DNA of 64,000 nt, taken from Trileptium ribeirensis (taxonomy: Eukaryota; Nematoda; Enoplea; Enoplida; Thoracostomopsidae). Positions 46,841-58,979 of the stretch are shown here, piece after piece. A program made the translations under genes and the position numbers. Within the stretch, counting starts at the first letter, position 1, and every line of letters starts with the position of its first letter. Location of the stretch: the NCBI GenBank assembly GCA_030248225.1, contig JASANE010007344.1, positions 1 to 64,000 of the forward strand, read 5' to 3'. A model generated the notes under the pieces. The model had not been told where the DNA came from. It did no database searches and was given only the letters and a program-made list of their open reading frames with translations.

Positions 46841-48815
46841 ACAAGACGTCGAAAACAAACAACCGTGGGGCCGGGTGTACAAAATGAGGGTCGTCGTCCC
46901 TTAAATGTATCTTGGGCGCAAAACGGGCCTCAGATCCGGCCTCGACTCTCCCAACCGAGCGTTTGGATACCCAACACGTCAATTTTCAGACCAAAAGGGG
47001 AACCGGGCTCTTGGGCGAAGCCGTCAGAGTTCACGGTAAAATAAATGAAGGTTTTAGGGGATTTCAGCTGTTTCGGGTAGCTGTTTTATGAGGCGAGAGA
47101 TATACATTTTGTGTCGCATAACGACGGGTAACTTATTCATCGGAAAAATTCTCCCAAGTATCATGGGATTACTGTACCCAAGGTGGGCACAGCGGGATCA
47201 TCCGCGGCTCAAACGAAAACCTCTGGTCCGGGGGATCCAAATCTGTTTATAATATAAAATACTCAGTAAAAACTAATTAACATTAAGTGAAATATATACC
47301 TAATTTCGTAGGGTACTCCTACTTAATCTTTAACAAGTCAGTGGATCCCGATCGGATATCCACGGGGCCGGGCTCATTGAAAACATCAAGAAATTCTGTA
47401 CTAGAAACCTCGCTCCACCAATGATTTCTAAACGGTTCCGGAGTTAAGGGCCGGAACCGCTGGGACCCTCAATTCCGAGTATTCGGAATTGACAATTTAA
47501 GGCTCATATTATCAGCTAACTTAGCCAGTGAAAATGAACGCTGGTAGCTGAAATTTTATTTAACTTTATAAATTTTATAATTTTGATAATATGATTTCTA
47601 CTAATAATTTTTGGAAATGTTACTCGTTTGCTGCTTGCTTCGCGGCAGACAGCCACACATTTTTGGAGTCCTCACTTATCAGGACGGTCGGGACGAATTT
47701 CCTACAAAGTCCAAATGTTCCAACCAAAAAGGGTTGGATTTTCCTAATTCTATCGCGCGGGGTCATGCCATTTTCTTACTAGATCTGTTTAATTCGGAGT
47801 CGCACTGCTAATTCAGCAAATTGCGGGACGAGAATGTGAAGTACCTCCCAAAAACGTCACCATACTTGACCCATCACTTCCATATAATGAAAATAGTAAT
47901 AATATTAGCAAGTATACAGGTGATTTCAAGGTTAATATAATCGCAACTGATATCAATAAACAAAATATTGTGGGTCGGGACCGGTAAAGTACAAATCAGT
48001 TCAATTGACATAAGTGATACATGGTACCAAAGGTACGATCAAATCAATGGCAATACAATTATATACGGCAATAAAGGAATCAACTACATAAGAATATATA
48101 TAAATACGTGCCTTTATGGCGACTACAAATGGTAAAGGTACAAACCAATCAATACAGTCATGACAGTGCAATTATATGCTGGAACGGTGGTGCAATTTAA
48201 GAATACATGAATAAGCGCCTTTATGGCAACAACAAGTAACATGGTACGGTACATAGCAATGGTAATAATACGATAATCGTGTGATAGTGGTACAATATTT
48301 ATACATACATATTCATGGAAATGATGAGGGTACAGAGGATGCTACTGGTAATGAGGTATGATAAATATATATAACAACGGTATCACACGGAACGATTCAT
48401 TGTACGCGTCCCATAGCGACTATGGATGATGCGACAATATTGTCTCGTACGATGAATTCCTTCGCACGGTCAGGTCGACACATGACTTAGGCTTGCGCAA
48501 GTAGAGCCATCGGTTGCTAAACTTTTATACACACGCACTGGTTCGAAGAAGTGGCTTCAAATTCAATCAGAACCATTGTTCTTAGGTGATCGGTTCCTTG
48601 AACGGTAGACTATGGTAAGGATTAATCTGTCTCGTAACGATCCAGGATGGATCTGTTACATATAGACAAGAAGACATCAAAATTGAGCGTGTTAAAGCGA
48701 GCTTGCCTCTCCACAGGACCAAAATTTTACCTGGGGCCCCAGCTCCAACCTTGGGGAATTTCCTCCCAGGTTATCTGGAGAAAACCATCCTACAGGTCAA
48801 CTGTGGGGTTTTATT

Positions 48816-49480
48816 GAATTCTCAGTGAGTGAGTGAAACGAGCCAAGCGAAGAATTCTAACTAGCCAGAAGTATAAAATTTGGCAGCGTCTGTTGGTGGT
48901 TTTTTAGTGTGACTGCATAACTCAACTTCTGATAGGCAGACCAGGTCGTGCGATGCCTTATTCGAAAGCTTGAAATGTCTTTAGTTCCCTTTAGTTAGAC
49001 GCAAAAACCGATTCCAACACCTTCCCCCTCAAAAGGGGTCCAAAAGGGCCCAGGTAGGGTCCCTAGGGATCCCACCAAAATACGTTATGAGTCATATCTC
49101 GATAACCACCGGTGCGATCTAGCCGTATTTGGGTACATTTTGTGCAGAAATTTGAGCTCTATAAAGCAATGTAGATGCTGTTGTGGCTGAGGTCGTCTAC
49201 GCTCCAGGCTTGGGTCAAAATGTGTTTTTAAATGCACCCTTGGAACCCCCGAAAAAACTAAATTCTTATATCTCTTTGCCGCTGGAGCGATTCGGCTAAG
49301 ATTGAGCTCATTTTGTTCAGAATGCAAATCTCTATATAGTAATATACGCTGAGTTGCTTTTTAGTTCACCTCTCAAGCAGGGTAGGGTTAAGATGGGTTG
49401 TAAATGGGCCTTTGGGACCCCGAAAGCACCAAATTGGCCATATCTCTTCAATCGCTGGAGCTCAGGGATTTTATATGACA
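48816..49480 (+). repeat. dispersed repeat family, second copy (intron 3)
   Basis: Opens with the inverted pair GAATTCT (48816-48822) and AGAATTC (48851-48857) around GAAACGAGCCAAGCGA, as at 59692-59728. Internal units of about 175 bases repeat (C)CATATCTCT..AACC(G/A)C(T/C)GG(A/T)GC..TGAGCTCATTTTGT.CAG. The hAT element at 49538 begins just past its end. Confidence 0.65.
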
Positions 49481-49537
49481 TCTGTATTTTGGACGCTTTT
49501 GACAAGAATTAATAATTGCGTGAAAATGGACTGTTAT

Positions 49538-51080
49538 CAAGGGCATAACCGGGGGGGTTGCGGGGGTCGCGACCACCCCCCTTTTGGTTCAACCCCAAAC
49601 AAAATGTTTTGATTGATTCCGGTTAAAAATTTTGTCGGAAATTGTCCTAAAAATAGTATCGACTATTTGGTAACATATGGATGCATAGTTTGGTGGCATA
49701 GGGTAAGAATTGCAGCAGAAAGATGGAAGCTGTCCAGAGTTCAGCGTCTGGCATGCCTCATGGCAACGGGTGGTATGCCATCCACACCTAAGTTTGGTAT
49801 GGAAATCATACTCGGACTGGAAGCGGTAGGTCTAGTTATAGAAGAGGCTGCAAAGACAGATTACTGTCGACCAAGGATTGTCGCCTTATGGAACACCATG
49901 GACCTTAACAGAGGACATCTAACACTTCAAACGTATGTTCCCGATGAGGTTGTCTCGAGGCCACATGATATCATCATTGGCCGAGTAGTTGATCGACCGC
50001 AATGGAAGGTCTTTCATCCCCAGAGGTCTAGCTGGCAGGAATGGTTTGATCGTACCGTCGGCAGAAATAGCATAGTTTACTACACGCGCGGTTCCTTGAT
50101 AAGAGATGGGGATAACATTATCGGCTGTGGCGCAGGCGGGATAGTTGGATACCGGGAGTTATTTGCACCTCTTGGGAGGCTATGCAATGTTTTCCAGACA
50201 GAAGTGTTTGCCATGATAATGTGCATAACACAACTTCTACAGATGAATATTATAGATAAACAAATATGGATATTCTCTTATAGCATGTCTGCGATCCAAG
50301 CAATAGAAAGCTATTACGTTAAATCCAAGATAGTTGATAAGTGTAAGAGACGCATCGATGACTTAGCCAGGCTGGGAATTGTAAACGCTGCCTGGATTCT
50401 TGGCCATGGCGGTATAGAAGGTAATGATAGAGCAAATAGGCTGGCGAGGAAGGGGTTCAGTACTGTCTGTTGTGGGCCAGAGCCTGTATTAACACTTCCT
50501 AGTTGCCATACTAAGAGATATCGCAAAGATACAACTCCTCACAGAATGGAGGCACGGTGGGCTGAGCTTAGCACTTGTAGAGCCACTCGATCCATCTTTC
50601 CAAAAGTTAGTAACAAGTGGTCGAGAAATCTTGTCAGAATGACAAAATTCACGCTTAGATTATGCGTTCAAGGGATTACAGGACACAGTTCTCTACATGA
50701 TCACTGTCGTAAGATGCGATTAAAAGCAGATGGAAAATGCAAGACATGTGGCATTCCAGAAACGATGGAACACTACACTTACTTTTGCAAGGCATGGAAG
50801 GAAATCAGGCTTAATATATATGGGGCGGAAGTTACTAGCTGCGAGGAGCTCAGGGCAGGAAATATTTATAAGCTACTCCGATTTCTACTATAAACGGGAA
50901 GGCTTAGCCATCAAGTACATATTGAGTAGGACGCTCATTAGTTTTCAGGTAGTGTAATGGGCAGATCACTTGTTGCCTAACACAATACTTTGCATTATTA
51001 CCTGTTTTCCATCTTTTCTTTTTAGGTACCCAGACCTACGGGTCGCGACCCCCCTTTCAAAATTCCTCGCTACGCCCTTA
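49538..51080 (+). mobile_element. hAT (Tip100-like) element carrying a LINE-derived reading frame
   Basis: Left end CAAGGGCATAACCGGGG; right end complement TAAGGGCGTAGCGAGG, close to the CAGGGGCGTAGC type of Tip100/Zaphod hAT termini. The exact 8-bp duplication ACTGTTAT lies on both sides (49530-49537 and 51081-51088). Each end also has the palindrome GGTCGCGACC (49565-49574 and 51041-51050). Between the ends sits a 426-codon frame of reverse-transcriptase-element origin instead of a transposase. Confidence 0.85.
49613..50893 (+). CDS. LINE-derived C-terminal protein: RNase H-like domain with lost acids plus zinc motif
   Basis: 426 codons, open throughout, beginning at a TTG because no ATG marks the true start. 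Residues 17-100 resemble the post-RT linker of I/R1/LOA-group LINEs (YGCIVWW, then RVQRLACLMATGG). Residues 150-282 match an RNase H domain, but the usual first Asp is Arg159 (YTRGS), the second Asp is Tyr223 (FSYS), and the last Asp is Asn275 (NDRANRLA). Only Glu197 of the four metal ligands remains. Residues 376-392 form the C-terminal zinc motif C-x2-C-x7-H-x4-C. No RT core is present, so it cannot copy itself. It may be a fragment trapped in a hAT element, or a retained non-catalytic protein; open length with dead catalysis leaves both possible. Confidence 0.75.
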   Translation: MIPVKNFVGNCPKNSIDYLVTYGCIVWWHRVRIAAERWKLSRVQRLACLMATGGMPSTPKFGMEIILGLEAVGLVIEEAAKTDYCRPRIVALWNTMDLNRGHLTLQTYVPDEVVSRPHDIIIGRVVDRPQWKVFHPQRSSWQEWFDRTVGRNSIVYYTRGSLIRDGDNIIGCGAGGIVGYRELFAPLGRLCNVFQTEVFAMIMCITQLLQMNIIDKQIWIFSYSMSAIQAIESYYVKSKIVDKCKRRIDDLARLGIVNAAWILGHGGIEGNDRANRLARKGFSTVCCGPEPVLTLPSCHTKRYRKDTTPHRMEARWAELSTCRATRSIFPKVSNKWSRNLVRMTKFTLRLCVQGITGHSSLHDHCRKMRLKADGKCKTCGIPETMEHYTYFCKAWKEIRLNIYGAEVTSCEELRAGNIYKLLRFLL

Positions 51081-51670
51081 ACTGTTATATTATAATTTAT
51101 GTGGTCAGCACTTATCTGTTTTGTTGACTGGACCCGTATTTTTTACGGACTAGATATTAGTAACTCGTAAAGGAAACGTATTGTGGCAGACTTGATGTTC
51201 ATCAGATTCCGCTGTACCGTCTAAATCAATAAGGGAAGTATACGACGATGCATTCCCGTGGGGGCCTGATTTTGCCAAGGGACATGAAATTGGGGGAGCC
51301 AGGTTCAACCGGGTGCTTCAAAATTCAAGAATTGTCGAAATTCTGCGTATTTCGAAGAAAACTGTAGCGAAGCAAGTCCTAATCGGTATACAAATTTTCT
51401 TTTTCAACGGTGACCGTGTGTAATGGTAGCACTCAGGACCTAGGACTTCACTTAGTACACAAATATAATATGAACCTAACCTAACATTACTAAGATAAAT
51501 AATAGTACGGCAATAAAGTAATGAATTGTTTGAATTGACAAGGTGGATCTAAGGACACAAATAATAAGTTAATACATTAATGCTCGAGCAAACTGTATGA
51601 ACCACGAGGTAGATCCTTCGATCCGGCCTGGGATTTAACTTAAGCTTAGCTCAACCTTGTCAATAAATTT

Positions 51671-51810
51671 TATCGGAGCAGTCCTCTGCTCTCAAGAACC
51701 CGCTAAAATATGGAGCACCCAATGTGCTCTCAAAGACCCACTAGTATGTGGGGCACACCGGTGCTTTCAATATATAACCATTAACTTTTCGGAGCAGCCC
51801 GTCTGCTCTC
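51671..51810 (+). ncRNA. array of four short hairpins with covarying stems (intron 3)
   Basis: GGAGCAG-TCCT-CTGCTCT (51675-51692), GGAGCAC-CCAAT-GTGCTCT (51712-51730), GGGGCAC-ACCG-GTGCTTT (51750-51767) and GGAGCAG-CCCGT-CTGCTCT (51791-51809). All have seven pairs, spaced 37-41 bases. The closing pair switches between G-C and C-G, and A-T to G-T changes keep pairing. Linkers are CAAGAACCC-like. Confidence 0.75.
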
Positions 51811-53286
51811 AACAAACCCCAAATTTTTGTTCCACTCGGAATCAGTGCTAAGTCTTAGCTTATAATAACTACTGCCTAGCTAGAACAGTGTTAGATAACA
51901 AGGTGCCGTGTGGCAATTAAGCTAAGAAATGAGCTGTAAAATAATAAGACTATTTACTCGGAGATCTCCGATCGCGCCTGACTCTGCGAACTAACAGCTG
52001 CAGCTAACTCTGCAGTCGATCGCAGCAACTGCCTCGGTAATAGAAACAAAAGCTTAGCTTATATACACCCAAAATTTAGGCTAGCTGGCTGTAGATAACG
52101 GTTAATAAATCTCAGAATTTTTATATAATCATGCAAGAATTCTAAAAATAATTTTTATATGCCAACCATGCAACAATAATACCACCAGCGTAGCACTACA
52201 CCACAGATCAATATTTTAAAACTATCGCCCATGACGGGCACCTTGTATCTCAAAAAACAAAAAAATTACAATAATATTCAAATACTCTAGAAAATTATAT
52301 TTAAGCGCTAAAACCACAAAAAAACTCCAACAATGAGCACATACTACAGTGCCAGTCATGGTATTCATTCAAAGAAAATAGTACGCGTCACCAAGTGCCA
52401 CAAGAAAAGGACATATAATAGGGGCCGCTGTGGCAAATTAATATTGCAACACACTAAATATAAGCGTGATTCAGCCGCTTTGTTGTAAAACGGTTCTAAG
52501 TCGCGCCAAAAAAGGTACCAAACACCTTTTGTAAAAGATATTTTTAGTCAAATTTTGACAAAATTCATGAAATTTTACTTTCAGAATTGAATTTTAGTAA
52601 AAATTGGTTGATAAGGTTTTATAGCAAATGAGACAGGCACTGGAGAATGATTTTGAATCTGGGACGGGGGGAGCTTTGATAAAACATAATAATATCTGAG
52701 TTGCAAGCCAAGATAAAACACGTCCGTTGACAAGCTAAAACAAAGCATATCCAGCTATAAAACTAAGATCTAAGATTATAACACATCGATGCGTAGGTGC
52801 ACATAGGGTGTAGCGAGTTACTCCGTAAGACTCGGCCCTCTTCCCAGGCTCCTAATTCCAAGTAATTACTCTCTCCACCGCCTGGCGCGCGACCGACAAA
52901 TTTCTGGTAAGTTAATAAAAATTGCGGAAAATTTCGGAAACATTGGCAAATCTGTGTTTATTCTCCTGATGGAGGGGCAGAACGACGGACGTGTTTGATC
53001 CAGCCTGATTTCTGAAAGGCACCTCGCCGTCCTTTTCCCCGGGCCCTAAAATGAGAGCTGTATTTATCGGTGTTCGTGGAAAGGGAAAAAATTTTTAGTG
53101 GACTAAGAACCAGGGGAAGCTCGAAATTTTGACTTGCGCACGAAGCGGGGGGCATTCGTTTTTTCTCACGGAAAACTTGAAAATTCCAGCCACTGTCACC
53201 AATTTGTAAAGCTCAGATAGATAATGTTCAATTTTATGTTACATATCATTTAATGATTATCGTTGTAGTGGCGCTATTTTTAGCAG
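51811..53286. other. rest of intron 3, no gene seen
   Basis: Contains a palindromic GGAGATCTCC near 51960 and GC-richer patches at 52800-53160, but no exon or named repeat. Splice acceptor TTTTTAGCAG ends it. Confidence 0.45.
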
Positions 53287-53389
53287 AAGATTGTCAAAGT
53301 ATTAAATTTATGGCTCAAAAATGAAGTATTCACCGAAACGACAATCGTACCGCTTTTCGAGATGGTTGAAAAAGCATCGCATGCACCAA
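53287..53389 (+). CDS. SCAF4/8: SCAF4/8-like protein, exon 4 (C-terminal CID helices)
   Basis: 103 bases between a TAGCAG acceptor and a GTAAGA donor, entering in phase 0 and leaving after the first base of a codon. Residues 108-141 read KIVKVLNLWLKNEVFTET, then IVPLFEMVEKASHAP, matching the last CID helices of SCAF8 (KIVRVLNLWQKNNVFKSEII). The Trp of the LNLW box is kept. Together exons 1-4 make a CID of about 140 residues, the family's usual size. Confidence 0.95.
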
Positions 53390-54839
53390 GTAAGATACGC
53401 TGCAATTAGTAAATAGTGTTGGTGCATATTTTCATTTCTTGAAATTTTATCACTTAACAAAATAGTGTACGTGCAACTGGCCCATGTCCAATCATAGTGA
53501 ACATTGCAAGGTGGTCTGTATTTTAAAGTTGCAAACAAGTTATAGCGTTTACAGAATGATAGATTTACGCCGGCGATCAGGATAGATCTTTCGGTGTTGA
53601 ATTCACAATTTCCCAAGAAATACTCGTTCGTAGCATCAAGTAACAACAAGACAGTCTGATGCCGGAGGACAGCTTAAATAAGGCATTGGTGTTACATCGT
53701 GATGTTGGAAGTGAAGACTTATAGGTTTGGTTTTTAGGCTAAAATGTGCCGTATAGCTAGCATGTTAGACCGGGTTCTAATTGTGTAGGTGATTACGGAT
53801 GACTGCTCTCATAGTCGTTTTATTGAACTTCCTTGTCTTGGACTGTTATTTTCATGATTTCATTGTCTGAGATAATTCTGATTTTGCAGTTATGCCAGCT
53901 GTTGTTTAGCGTCTTTTCGGAATGTATATGGTCACAATTAATACGTGATATTTTCGCGTTAGTTTTTTACTCTGGTAAATGTTTATTAACCTACGACAGT
54001 ATATATGTATTTTTTACAAACATGCATATTATGCAATATTTATAAAATTTATAGTTGTACCATTATAACTTCATTATAATTGTAGTTCTACGGAAATCAG
54101 TTGCTAATAATGTGCTGACATCAGTTCGGTATTGGCTGAACTTCAACAGCGAATCATCGCAGAATTGTGTTAACAGATTGAAATAATCACTGTAGCAAGG
54201 AATTTTCTCTATGAAAAACATAAAATGCATATTGGATCACTCTAAATTACTATAAACATATTTGAAAAATTTATATTTTCAATTTTTCATGTGAATTTAT
54301 TCTCGTAGATTAGGACAGTTTTTTTTTACAATTTTGCCTCAGTCCCGCTCTGTCAGCCTGTGTACGAGCACTGATTATGGATTGAGCCTTAACCGAAGAA
54401 CGAGGCCTTAAACTGTATCCAGATTTCCGTGCTGCAATTTCAACTAGAGGGTATACCTACCTTGCTTCACAAAATTGTAAAAATCAATTTACTTCCTCTA
54501 GACGCAAATTTAAGTGACGCTACGTCTCTGCATGCCTGAAATAGCGCCATTTCTAAAGCGATATTCGGTGGAATCTAGCAATGCTAACCTGCGGCAAAGG
54601 AATCAAAACATGATAAAGTTCACTGCAACAATGTGTTATTACCTGGGTAATTTAAAAATTAGAAACTAGTAAACGTTGTAACTAAATTACATAAAGTGAG
54701 CGGAGCAACAGGCAAAGTATTTGGTATTTTATTTATGTATACATGTATTTCAACTAAATATTTAATCAATTTATAATAAGTATCACATTTTAGGCAATTG
54801 ATGTCAAACCCACCATACAGAAAGCTCGCTTGTTAAATT

Positions 54840-55390
54840 AGCTAAATTATCTAATTAATTTGTAACATCAACTAATTAGGTAATTAATTAACTAATTAGC
54901 ACCCATAAAATTATAGAGCTTTAAAAGCCACATATTCATGATCAGCGCATCCACAACCCCCGAGTGCAACAAATTAGCAAATTTGAAGTGATTTTAAAAT
55001 TTGCATAAAATTAAGTAACCAGCTATTTAATTAATTAGCATATACGGCCAATTTTTAGAGCTTCAAAAATGTCATACTCGTGATCAGCGACATACAAAAC
55101 CCCCGTGCGCAATTTATTTTTCATTTCTGAGCACATTGAAAATTTTCAAAAAATTAGCTAATTAGTAATTAAGTATATAATTAACTAACTAATTAGCATG
55201 TTTTTAACTTCTTGGAATAGTAATATACACCAGATTCACAATCACCACGGCGAGATGTATATGCACCAAAATAATAGCTTTACACTAATTATTCATTGAA
55301 AAATAAACAATATTTGTTTGAATATGCTAAAAATAGGCTGACACGCTTAACTAATTAGTTAATTACTAATTAACTAAAGCTTAAAGCAAA
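54840..55390 (+). repeat. degenerate tandem repeat, about 140-157 bp, rich in TAATTAACTAATTAG (intron 4)
   Basis: Three units start with ATTAGCA at about 54895, 55034 and 55191. The first two share AGAGCTT.AAAA, GATCAGCG.CAT and AACCCCCG.G. Units are separated by TTAACTAATTAG-type palindromic blocks, the last being 55350-55378. Confidence 0.7.
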
Positions 55391-55735
55391 TTTTGGCAAA
55401 ATTTATATATCTTGCACCTCGCCGATATTAGGCCTTTTGAAACAAAAATTAAGTCGGCCTAGTAATTATTGAGGAGTTCAACAGACTAACGGAGAGACAG
55501 TGCTGATTTTCCCCGCTGACGAAAGCAAAAACGCTTCGCTCCACTTAATAACTTTATAGTCACTTGTCAGCTGGAACGTGACTACTTTTTATGTGGTTAG
55601 TAATTGCATTAAACTTGCGGCAAATGTCACTTCGCTGTCCCAGCTGCGTCGGTACTGGATATGGTATTTATGTCATACAGATTATTTCTAAAGCAATTAT
55701 TAGATGCATATATGACTATAAATTTTTGTTTGAAG

Positions 55736-55773
55736 ACTCAAGTACTTCTGCCCAGTCAAGCTCACATGGCTTG
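55736..55773 (+). CDS. SCAF4/8: SCAF4/8-like protein, exon 5 (38-base micro-exon)
   Basis: Between a TTTTTGTTTGAAG acceptor and a strong GTAAGT donor. Entering in phase 1 it completes an Asn codon and encodes SSTSAQSSSHGL, ending in phase 0 as exon 6 needs. It has no family match beyond being a Ser-rich linker, so support comes from phase, splice sites and position; a longer alternative exon using an upstream acceptor is possible, but gives stops or unlikely protein. RNA evidence would decide. Confidence 0.6.
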
Positions 55774-56456
55774 GTAAGTCTGAAAATCTATCTGCATATT
55801 AAATTCTCTTACTACAAAATCATACAATAAGTTAATCTGTGTATGAATATTGAAGCATATGAATTATTGGTTCGCGGTTTCTTCTATGATGTATTTTGAA
55901 TACACTTTGAACTTTGTTTACTAAAACGTAAAATGTGCAGGTCAGTACAATATGTAGAACATAGCAATAGGCTTTAAATTTAAAGTATTTTAATTCTGAA
56001 GTCATTTTTCCAATAATGTTGCTTAGTATAACAATGTAATGCATGTTCATGCTTTGAATTTTTTTTTGAATTATTGATTTGTTGAATTTCTTTTTGAATT
56101 ACTGATTTGGGCACTTTTCTGAGCAGAGTTGTATGGCACAATATTTTGATTGTACAGACGTCGTTTAGTCATATGCGAAAAGTGGCAATGATTATCTCAG
56201 TTTTCGGGTTTCAAGTATATATTGTCTGATGCAAGTAAAATTCATGATCTATGTTATTGGTACATGATGTGGTACAGTAATTTTTGCCAAATTCAGTAGA
56301 CAGAGAGAAACAGTAAATGTTGTTTTATTTTTCGCCTTGGACGTTCACCTATCGGAGGCGCCCCACATATCGTATTTTGGTACAAAAGATGACTATTTAA
56401 ATTAGGCGATGTCCGTTAAATTTGTGAAAGCTAGAAATAATTTGCACTGATAGGTG

Positions 56457-56805
56457 CTGGGCTCTCCAAATTGGGTGGGGATACCATTGTTTGGTTTTCT
56501 CAGGTTCAAAACAGGTGCCTCCCAGTTCATGCCCCCTTGGCAAAATTTTGGGCTCCCCCCGGTTCATTGCCTCTCGGCAAGTTTTTTTTGTTTCCAATTT
56601 CCAATCGGTCCAAAGTACGCAACATTTCGTTCTGAAGCCAACAATTTAGAAAATTTTGTCAAAATCGCATTTTCTCTCCATAAAAAGCAATTAGGCAATG
56701 TTTCTAACACGATTTTTAACCGTTTTGTCTTGGAAAAATGAACCTTTCCAAAATCTCCCCCCGTTCTAGCCCCTTGACCAAATCTTCAGCGAGTGGAGAG
56801 TCCAG
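56457..56805 (+). mobile_element. short MITE-like element, copy 2 (intron 5)
   Basis: Starts CTGGGCTCTCCAAATTGGG and ends CAGCGAGTGGAGAGTCCAG: the outer 11 bases are inverted repeats with one mismatch. The 5-bp duplication AGGTG is present at 56452-56456 and 56806-56810. Body collinear with copy 1. Confidence 0.75.
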
Positions 56806-57932
56806 AGGTGTAGAGGATGCTATTTGTATCAGGGTGTTAAACGTTTGCGCTACAAACCTTGTACACTCTGTATATAAAAAAATTTTAGAAATAAATTACC
56901 AGGAGTATGCTCTTATTTCAAAAGACGTAAAATCAATTTTTGTACCCTGAACTGAATTGATTGTACCCACATAAGTTCAGCACATACGATTGCGACTTGA
57001 AATTTATACCATCCTTCTGGACACATTCAACACATGGAAGGTTTGATCTAAAACAGGTTTCTGTCTCAAATAATACCTAGGGATTGATTTTACGCAAATT
57101 GAACAGGATTGTGTTGTGTTTAATGTTTTCTCACAGTTGTTGTCATATGCGTGAGTCCACTTTAGGTGCGTACACCTAGGTTGTTCGTTTGTTAAGTCAG
57201 TTCACGATCGTAAAAGCGATGAACGTGGACAAATCACGGTTTTCGTTATGAACGTTATTTTGCTTATGTATATGTTATGAACGTGTTTTGCTTAAATATG
57301 TTTTGCTGTGCAACAACGCGTAGGCGCTGTTCGCTGTCACTATGTGCAATTTAGTGTCGCATTTTGCCAACCACGCACAAGTAAAAACACGGTTACCAAT
57401 CGCGGTTTGCCAACTGATTCAGAATGTCATTTGATAAGCGCGGACAAGCGTGCGAAATGGACAAATGTGCGCAAACCCAAATTCCATTCGTACGCATTAG
57501 TGTGAAATAATCATTACGGATTTAAAATGGTGAAAGTCGAGTAGCACTTTATTTACTTAAATTCTGATCTCACCTTAGTTGTTGTAGTTACGGAAATAAT
57601 TAATTATAGGAACTGTATACATATGAAATTGTGTAAATCCATACCTAATACCTAATATCAGAAGAGTTTGAAACCAATATCATAACAGTTCTCTTGGTTG
57701 AAAGTAATGTGAAATTGGCTTAATTTATTTGGTTCCAGTAAACTGATTAAATTCGCACTCATCCAGATAGGTTCGAAAGACGAGCCTTAATCTTGTATTA
57801 ATAATTCATTATATTTTAATCTTGTAAATTTTTAATCAATCGCACAATGACTAGACAATATGTAACGGATAGTTAACAGGATGCCAAAACCTGCATTACT
57901 TAACTGGTTTGATTTTTTAAAAGCCATTTTAG

Positions 57933-58337
57933 CTTGCGCACCACCATCATCATAGAAGGCCACCACACCAAACAGGAAATAATGATTCTACCAACATCAG
58001 AGAGGTTGAACCCACTGTCATATCATTGGAAGAAGAACCGGATCAAGACATAAGACCCGCTGCAACTGATGCACAGCCACCTTCGATCGATAGCTCAAGC
58101 AGCCAAGCGGCGGTATCAAAACAGCCTGTACTTATCCCAATTACACGCGAAAGTTCGACTGATCGGGGTTATCAAACGTCTGGCGGTGAAATATTGCCAG
58201 GATCTTTGACGGGTTATCCTCGGGCTAGCACTATAGACCCGCGAAACGGATATTACGGCAACGCGGACGCTCAGAAACAGAAAGAAACGTACGATGAACA
58301 TAAAACGCGGCCGGCTGAAACAGAGATTTTTTCGAAG
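57933..58337 (+). CDS. SCAF4/8: SCAF4/8-like protein, exon 6 (low-complexity linker)
   Basis: 135 codons, phase 0 at both ends, between a TTTTAG acceptor and a GTAAAT donor. Encodes residues 155-289: a His-rich start (LAHHHHHRRPP), an acidic/Pro/Ser middle (VISLEEEPDQDIRPA), and a basic/polar end finishing ETEIFSK. Disordered composition, as expected between the CID and the conserved acidic box. It begins upstream of the nearest in-frame TTG; the exon start was chosen by the splice site and phase. A second acceptor 23 bases downstream (CATCATAG) would need another phase. Confidence 0.85.
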
Positions 58338-58499
58338 GTAAATCATTGCGATTTTTGTATTTGTTTTAACGAACGCGATCCAACTTATTGTCAGTAATTG
58401 ACAGTTTGTAAGCATGGCCAGAGAATTTATGGTGCCGCTGAAAACATTGGTTGTATGACAGTAGTCCATTGCGGCAATATTATTGAGATGCACATTTTC

Positions 58500-58940
58500 A
58501 AATTGCGATTTAGGTCTTTTAAAAGCAACCTTGATTAAATTGGGGCACTCTAGTGACGTTGTGAGCACTATTTCCAGTAGCTAGGTAGGTACTTTACTAT
58601 ACCCGAATAAATTGGGCTATATCATATTTCTGAGTGCCCAAAATATTTATTTTTCGCATTCGATTTAGGTCCGTTAAAAACTTGATTAAATTGTACACTC
58701 TAGTGACTTATTGGGCAGTATTTCCAGTGCCAGCTACCTACCTATACCCTAATTTTGTTTCTATGGGGGGGGCAAAAATTTGATTTTTCCCATCTGGCTT
58801 CCCCAAAGACCGATTTTGATCTGTTAAAAAGCAAACTTAATCAAATTGGGTACTCTATTGACTTTGTAAACGCTACTTCCAGTGTCTTTGTGAGCACTAT
58901 TTCCAGCACCTAGGTACCTCCCTGTACCCCTAAATTGGGC
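58500..58940 (+). repeat. diverged tandem repeat, about 150-165 bp, three units (intron 6)
   Basis: Blocks TTTAGGTC(T/C)(G/T)TTAAAA, CTTGATTAAATTG, ACTCTAGTGAC and CACTATTTCCAG..AGCTA recur near 58507, 58666 and 58812. Confidence 0.7.
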
Positions 58941-58979
58941 TAAATATAGTCAACATAGACTCCAAATAGCACAACCGCC

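Noticed and set aside
56820..56950. RVLNVCATNLV segment as an alternative CID exon
   Set aside because: Adjacent to the MITE end, wrong phase, lacks the Trp, and exon 4 already supplies this part.
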